Positions 59,693 through 64,000 of a stretch of 64,000 nt of DNA are shown piece by piece; positions within the stretch are counted from its first letter, which is position 1; every line of letters starts with the position of its first letter. This DNA is from Variovorax sp. SG517 (GTDB lineage Bacteria; Pseudomonadota; Gammaproteobacteria; Burkholderiales; Burkholderiaceae_C). Location of the stretch: positions 310,001-374,000 of the forward strand of contig NZ_JABMJG010000001.1 of NCBI RefSeq assembly GCF_013376045.1, read 5' to 3'. The notes under the pieces are model-generated. The model was given only the letters and a program-made list of their open reading frames with translations. It searched no databases and was not told where the DNA came from. A program made the translations under genes and the position numbers.

Positions 59693-60703
59693 TCAGCGCG
59701 GTGCGTCGCCCTTGCGGTACTCGGCGGTCAGCTCGTCCAGCTTCTGCTTGAGCGCCGGATCGAGCTTGTATTCCGCCGCTGCGATGGTCGCGTCGAGCTG
59801 GTCGGGGCGGCTTGCGCCGAGCAGCGGCGCGGTGATGAGCGGGTTCGCCATTACCCAGGCCACGGCCAGCGTGGCCAGCGGCACGCCGGCTTCGTCGGCG
59901 AGCTTGTGCAGCTGCGTGACGGTGTTGAAACTGCGTTCGTTCCAGTAGCGGTCTTGATACATGCCGCCTGCGGTGCCGAGGGTGAAGCGGGTGTTCTCCT
60001 CGGGCTTGCCGCCGGGCTTGTACTTGCCGGTGAGCAGTCCGCCCGCGAGCGGGTTGTAGGGAATCACGCCCAGGCCCTCTTCCGCGGCCAGCGGCAGCAG
60101 CTCGCGCTCGATCTCGCGGAACAGCAGGCTGTAGCGCGGCTGCACCGACACATAGCGCGTGAGCCTCAGCAGGTCTGACTTGCCCAGCGCACGGGCCAGG
60201 CGGTAGGCCAGGAAGTTCGACACGCCGATGTAGCGCGCGCGGCCCGACTTCACGATGGTGTCGAGAGCCTCCAGGCTCTCTTCGAGCGGCGTCTCGCGGT
60301 CGTCCATGTGCAGCTGGTAGAGGTCGACGTGGTCGGTCTTCAGCCGCTTGAGCGAGGCGTCGATGGCGTCCAGCAGGTGCTTGCGCGATGCGCCCTGGTC
60401 CCAGCTGTTGGGGCCGACCTTGTTGACGGCCTTGGTCGCCAGCACGAAGCGGCGGCGGCCCGAGGGCCCCTGCTTCTCGAGCCAGTTGCCGATGATCTCC
60501 TCGGTGCGGCCCGCCGTCTCGATGGTGCCGCCGAGCGGGTAGACATCGGCCGTGTCGAGGAAGTTGATGCCGCCTTCGGCCGCCTTGTCGAGGATCTGGT
60601 GCGACACGGCCTCGTCGGTCTGCAGGCCGAAGGTCATGGTGCCGAGGGCGAGGCGGGAGACGGTGAGGCCGGTGCGGCCGAGACGGGTGGAGGGAATGCT
60701 CAT
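59693..60703 (-). CDS. Aldo/keto reductase
   Basis: A 336-residue TIM-barrel NADPH-dependent reductase. The catalytic tetrad can be placed: Asp and Tyr in FLDTADVYPLGG, Lys in VLATKAVNKVG, His in LYQLHMDDRET. The C-terminal cofactor region has ITAPLLGASRPDQLDATIAAA. It is close to the AKR YajO/Tas-type group, which reduces broad aldehydes or ketones. It stands alone between a BIME-like repeat and the phoD gene; no regulator lies nearby. Confidence 0.92.
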   Translation of the reverse strand: MSIPSTRLGRTGLTVSRLALGTMTFGLQTDEAVSHQILDKAAEGGINFLDTADVYPLGGTIETAGRTEEIIGNWLEKQGPSGRRRFVLATKAVNKVGPNSWDQGASRKHLLDAIDASLKRLKTDHVDLYQLHMDDRETPLEESLEALDTIVKSGRARYIGVSNFLAYRLARALGKSDLLRLTRYVSVQPRYSLLFREIERELLPLAAEEGLGVIPYNPLAGGLLTGKYKPGGKPEENTRFTLGTAGGMYQDRYWNERSFNTVTQLHKLADEAGVPLATLAVAWVMANPLITAPLLGASRPDQLDATIAAAEYKLDPALKQKLDELTAEYRKGDAPR

Positions 60704-60802
60704 GGTGTTCGGTTCTCGCTCGGGAGGGAAGGAGATGAGATGGAAGGAAGGGAGCGGCGGCCATCATAGGCACGGCCGCGCAATCCTGCAGGCGGGCGAG
60801 GT

Positions 60803-62371
60803 TTAGCTGCCTTCGGCGTGCACGCCAGGCGCACCGCGCTCGACCGAGAAGCGAGCCATGGTGCCGACCGGCGAATCGGCCGTCTTCTCGTCCTCCACGG
60901 CGCGGAAATCGACCGTGGCGCCGCGCGCATCGAGCGTGGCGATCGCATAGCCGCGCCTGTCGGCCCGCCCGTAGCGCAGCTGCGGATTCTTCGAGAGCAT
61001 GTTCACCACGCCGGCAGCACTCGGTCCTTCGGAGGTGATGGCGCCACCGACGAACTCGGTCGCGACCAGCGGCCCCTGCTGCGCGTCGCCGCGCCGCAGG
61101 TCGGCGGCCCAGAAGGCGTGCACGTCGCCGCTGGCGACCAGCGCATTGCCGCCGCGCGACTTGTGTTCGGCCAGCGCGTCGAGCAGGCGCGCGCGGGCTG
61201 CGGCATAGCCGTCCCAGCCGTCCATCCAGTAGCCGTGTTCGGAGCCGCGCTTGCGGTCGGCCTCGGCCATCAGCGTGGGCTGGGCGAGCACGGTCCAGCG
61301 CGCGGGCGGCGCGGCGAGTTCGCGGGCGAGCCAGGCCTCCTGCTGCGCGCCGAAGAGGCTGCGCCCGGGCGCAAAGCGATCGGCGCAGTCGGCCAGCGGC
61401 GAAGCGCTGCGCCCGGAAAGGCAGGCATGGTGCGAGCGGTACTGGCGCCCGTCGGTCAGCAGCAGGTCGAGCATGCGGCCGAAGCGGTAGCGGCCGTAGA
61501 TGAGCGCATCGGGGCCGCGCGGGCGCATGCTGGCGGGCACGGGCATGTGCTCGTACCACGCCTGGTAGGCGGCTGCGCGGATCGCGAGGAACTGCGCAGG
61601 GTCGGCCGTGCGCGGCGATTCGTCGTTCGTGTAGTCGTTGGCCACCTCGTGGTCGTCCCAGGTCACGAGCCATGGGAAGGCGGCGTGCGCGGCCTGCAGC
61701 TGCGCATCGGCCTTGTAGAGCGCGTAGCGGTCGCGGAACTCGGCGAGCTGCGTCGGGATGCCGCCCTCGTGCCGGCGCACCTGGTGCGACTTGCGGGAGC
61801 TTTCGTAGATGTAGTCGCCCAGGTGCACCACGAAGTCGAGCGGCTGCGCGGCCATGTCGCGGTAGGCGGCGTAGTAGCCCTGCTCGTAGTGCTGGCAGGA
61901 GGCGAAGGCGAAGCGCAGCTGTTGCAGAGCCTCGTCGTTGTCGGCTGGCGTGGTGCGTGTGCGGCCGGCGGGGCTGCGCCCACCGCCGGCGGTGAAGCGG
62001 TACCAGTACCAGCGCGCCGGCGACAGGCCCTGCACCTCGACGTGCACCGAGTGCGCGAGCTCCGCTGTCGCGACGGCCCTGCCCTTCGCGACGATGCGCC
62101 TGAAGCCCTCGTCGTCGGCGACCTCCCAGTTCACGTCGACGGGCGCATCGCCCATGCCGCCGCCGTGCAGCGGCTCAGGTGCGAGACGCGTCCAGAGCAC
62201 GAAGCCGTCGGCGCGGGGCACGCCCGAGGCCACGCCCAGCATGAATGGATAGCGGTCGCCCGATGTCGTACCCGACGGCTGCGCATTCAACAGCAAGAAC
62301 GGATGGCCAAGCGATGCGGCCGCGAGGCCGCCACACAACAGGCGGCGGCGCGAGAGTCTTTCTTCCTTCAT
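60803..62371 (-). CDS. phoD: Alkaline phosphatase D family protein, Tat-exported
   Basis: A 522-residue phosphodiesterase/phosphatase of the PhoD (metallophosphatase) family. A twin-arginine signal is at residues 5-25 (RLSRRRLLCGGLAAASLG). The N-terminal PhoD_N region has PFMLGVASGVPRADGFVLWTRLAP; the metal-binding parts are FAFASCQHYEQGYYAAYRDM, VVHLGDYIYESS, WLVTWDDHEVANDYTND and SGDVHAFW. It needs Fe3+/Ca2+ in other species and acts in the periplasm on phosphate esters. The ATG at 62371 was preferred over a TTG nine bases upstream. Confidence 0.92.
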   Translation of the reverse strand: MKEERLSRRRLLCGGLAAASLGHPFLLLNAQPSGTTSGDRYPFMLGVASGVPRADGFVLWTRLAPEPLHGGGMGDAPVDVNWEVADDEGFRRIVAKGRAVATAELAHSVHVEVQGLSPARWYWYRFTAGGGRSPAGRTRTTPADNDEALQQLRFAFASCQHYEQGYYAAYRDMAAQPLDFVVHLGDYIYESSRKSHQVRRHEGGIPTQLAEFRDRYALYKADAQLQAAHAAFPWLVTWDDHEVANDYTNDESPRTADPAQFLAIRAAAYQAWYEHMPVPASMRPRGPDALIYGRYRFGRMLDLLLTDGRQYRSHHACLSGRSASPLADCADRFAPGRSLFGAQQEAWLARELAAPPARWTVLAQPTLMAEADRKRGSEHGYWMDGWDGYAAARARLLDALAEHKSRGGNALVASGDVHAFWAADLRRGDAQQGPLVATEFVGGAITSEGPSAAGVVNMLSKNPQLRYGRADRRGYAIATLDARGATVDFRAVEDEKTADSPVGTMARFSVERGAPGVHAEGS

Positions 62372-62442
62372 CCAGCACAATGTCGTGCGCTTCGCTCGCT
62401 CCTGTCAATCGGGCAGCGCACAGGCCGACTGCGTGGACCCGG

Positions 62443-63711
62443 CTACGGCCCCATCACGGTGACCCGCGCCGTCATGTACGGATGGACCGAGCAGACGTAG
62501 TCGTACACCCCCGGCTTGTCGAAGACGCGGGCGAAGGCCTTGCCGGGCAGCAGCAGGTCGATGCCCGCCGAGCCGTCCTTGAAGGCCAGGCCGTGCGGCG
62601 CGCCGTCGTCGTTCTGCCAGCTCACGCGCTGGCCGGCCTTGACGGTGATCTGCGCGGGCTCGAAAGCGAAGTTGCGGATGGTCACGTGCGCCGAGCCGCC
62701 GGCGTGCGCGCCGTCCGCAGACGCTGCAGGCGAAGCAGCGGTGGCCGCCGTGCGCTGCAGCGCGATCTTGCGCGGCGCATTGCCCACCTGCACCGTGCGC
62801 ATCGGCCCGCCCGCGAGGTCGACCACGCTGACGTCGTTGGAGCCCTCATTGCTCACCCAGAGCTTCCTGCCGTCGGCCGACAGGTCGAGCCAGTGCGGCT
62901 GCTTGCCCACGGGAATGCTGCGCACGGCCGTGTGCGCTGCGGGGTCGAACAGCATGACTTCGCCGGGCCCCTGCACCACCACCACGCCGCTGGCCATGCC
63001 CGCGAAGTGCTGCGCGATGTGCGGCGACACGCCCGTGGGCACCGGCGAGCCCCACTGGTTGTTGGCCGGATCGAGCACCTGCACGGCCGCAACGCCGGCC
63101 AGCGTGAGGTAGAGCGACTTGCCGTCGTGGCTGAACTCGAGGTCGCGCGGCGGCTTGTCGAGCGGGATCTGTGTGACCACGGCGCGCGTCGCCATGTCGA
63201 TGACCACCAGCGCGAAGTGCCCCGGCTCCTGCGATGCGACGTACGCCTGCCGCCCGTCGGGCCGGATGGCGATGGTGTGCGGCTTGGGCACCGGCACGGT
63301 GGCGCTCACGCCATGCGCCGTGGTGTCGACGAAGGCCACGCGGTCGTCGCCGTTGACGGCCACCAGCAGCCACTTGCCGTCGGCCGTCATGGCCAGGCCC
63401 TGCGGGCCCTTGCCCACATCGATGGCGCGAGTCACGCGGTCAGCTGCGGTGTCGATCTCGCTCACGGCGGCTGCGCCCGAGCCGCTGACGAACACGCTGC
63501 GGCCATCGGGCGTGAGGACGATGCCATCGGGCCCCGCCGCCACCGGCAGCGTGGCCACGACGCGCTCCGAAGCGGTGTCGATCACGCTGACCGTGCTGTC
63601 CTTGAAGTTGCCGACATAGGCCTTGGGGCCCGCGGCGAGCGCCGGGCCGGCCGAGGCCGCCAGGGCCGCGAAGATGACGAGGATGCGTGCGAAGCCGGAC
63701 ATGGCGATCAT
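62443..63711 (-). CDS. YVTN beta-propeller protein fused to a cupredoxin domain
   Basis: A 422-residue exported protein. The signal peptide is MIAMSGFARILVIFAALAASAGPALA; the start is supported by GAGGG eight bases upstream. Residues about 30-310 are YVTN-type repeats (AYVGNFKDSTVSVIDTASERVVATLPVAAGPDGIVLTPDG and six further similar units). Residues 347-422 form a plastocyanin/pseudoazurin-like domain with all four copper ligands: His373, Cys407, His410 and Met413. It may shuttle electrons or store copper in the periplasm. A sigma-factor gene is divergent, and phoD is downstream on the same strand after 71 bases. Confidence 0.88.
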   Translation of the reverse strand: MIAMSGFARILVIFAALAASAGPALAAGPKAYVGNFKDSTVSVIDTASERVVATLPVAAGPDGIVLTPDGRSVFVSGSGAAAVSEIDTAADRVTRAIDVGKGPQGLAMTADGKWLLVAVNGDDRVAFVDTTAHGVSATVPVPKPHTIAIRPDGRQAYVASQEPGHFALVVIDMATRAVVTQIPLDKPPRDLEFSHDGKSLYLTLAGVAAVQVLDPANNQWGSPVPTGVSPHIAQHFAGMASGVVVVQGPGEVMLFDPAAHTAVRSIPVGKQPHWLDLSADGRKLWVSNEGSNDVSVVDLAGGPMRTVQVGNAPRKIALQRTAATAASPAASADGAHAGGSAHVTIRNFAFEPAQITVKAGQRVSWQNDDGAPHGLAFKDGSAGIDLLLPGKAFARVFDKPGVYDYVCSVHPYMTARVTVMGP

Positions 63712-63880
63712 GGTGAAGACCCTCATGGAAAGGGAAAGAGGAAGACGCAACGGAAGAAGCAGAATCCGCAAAGGGCATGACGCATGGCGTGCCCTGCCTA
63801 TTCCAGCGGCGCAAAAAGAAAAATCAAGAAAAGCTGGAATAAAGCGCCGGACTGCCACGTCATGCAGGAAGAAGGAGCCC

Positions 63881-64000
63881 TTGAGCCTGTCGACCGACCG
63901 CACACGCCAGTTCGAAGCCGCCGCGCTGCCGCATCTCGATGCGGCATGGAACCTCGCGCGCTGGCTGCTGCGCGACGACCAGCTGGCCGACGACGCGGTG
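63881..64000 (+). CDS. ECF sigma-70 family RNA polymerase sigma factor, 3' end beyond window
   Basis: The first 40 codons read MSLSTDRTRQFEAAALPHLDAAW then NLARWLLRDDQLADDAV, the start of sigma region 2.1-2.2 of ECF sigma factors (LPHLDAAWNLARWLLRDD). The frame seems to start at a TTG at 63881 with AAGGAG three bases upstream, which is close; no ATG is in frame nearby. It is divergent from the cupredoxin-propeller gene and may regulate it (inference). Confidence 0.75.
   Translation, partial: MSLSTDRTRQFEAAALPHLDAAWNLARWLLRDDQLADDAV

Overview
The window looks like chromosomal DNA of a high-GC betaproteobacterium of the Burkholderiales, most likely Comamonadaceae (Variovorax-like). The basis is strong third-position GC bias, dense four-base ATGA/GTGA/TTGA gene overlaps, and family content typical of that group: a DUF3348/DUF802/OmpA/DUF2894 operon, a DUF6502-DUF5666 pair and a CstA-YbdD pair. 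This assignment is inferred from gene content; no rRNA or tRNA gene is present to confirm it.

Layout. 1-5301: truncated TonB-dependent siderophore receptor, a methyltransferase, and ybdD-cstA. 5470-11838: divergent minor-pilin operon for type IV pili (pilE-like, pilV, pilW, pilX, pilY1, fimT/gspH-like), preceded by clustered ATGTGA half-sites. 11961-15554: translationally coupled DUF6502 protein and DUF5666 lipoprotein, then a flavoprotein hydroxylase. 15682-20435: four-gene operon (DUF3348, DUF802, OmpA/MotB-like, DUF2894) that reads as an ion-driven cell-envelope motor with a very long coiled-coil tail; this is the best candidate for an uncharacterised system here. 20442-24055: NlpC/P60 lipoprotein, HU, two unknown small proteins, two methyltransferases. 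24282-36631: a large uptake and catabolism locus on both strands, with a polyamine/opine-type ABC transporter, RidA, DUF1028 Ntn-hydrolase, LysR regulator, M20 deacylase, flavin monooxygenase, quinone-oxidoreductase-like MDR, GST, an atypical type II dehydroquinase paralogue and a GhrA-like dehydrogenase. 37301-44923: a type I restriction-modification operon (hsdM, hsdS, hsdR) with a YgjP-like metallopeptidase, visibly richer in AT than its surroundings and flanked by gene-poor DNA, probably acquired horizontally. 45217-51304: a small unknown gene, a NarL-type two-component system with a Cache sensor, a membrane protein, an MFS transporter with a 20-bp palindrome upstream, and a DedA-rhodanese fusion. 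51437-59495: a tripartite RND efflux operon followed by a CusRS/IrlRS-type two-component system. 59571-59683: a REP/BIME-like inverted repeat. 59693-64000: aldo/keto reductase, Tat-exported PhoD, a YVTN propeller-cupredoxin protein, and the start of an ECF sigma factor.

Working together: the two halves of the catabolic locus are linked by a shared 14-bp motif found in both of its divergent promoter regions, and the ABC ATPase gene is in one overlapping run with downstream enzymes, so import and degradation are probably co-regulated. The efflux operon probably autoregulates through its own two-component genes. No CRISPR array, integrase, transposase, tRNA or rRNA was seen.
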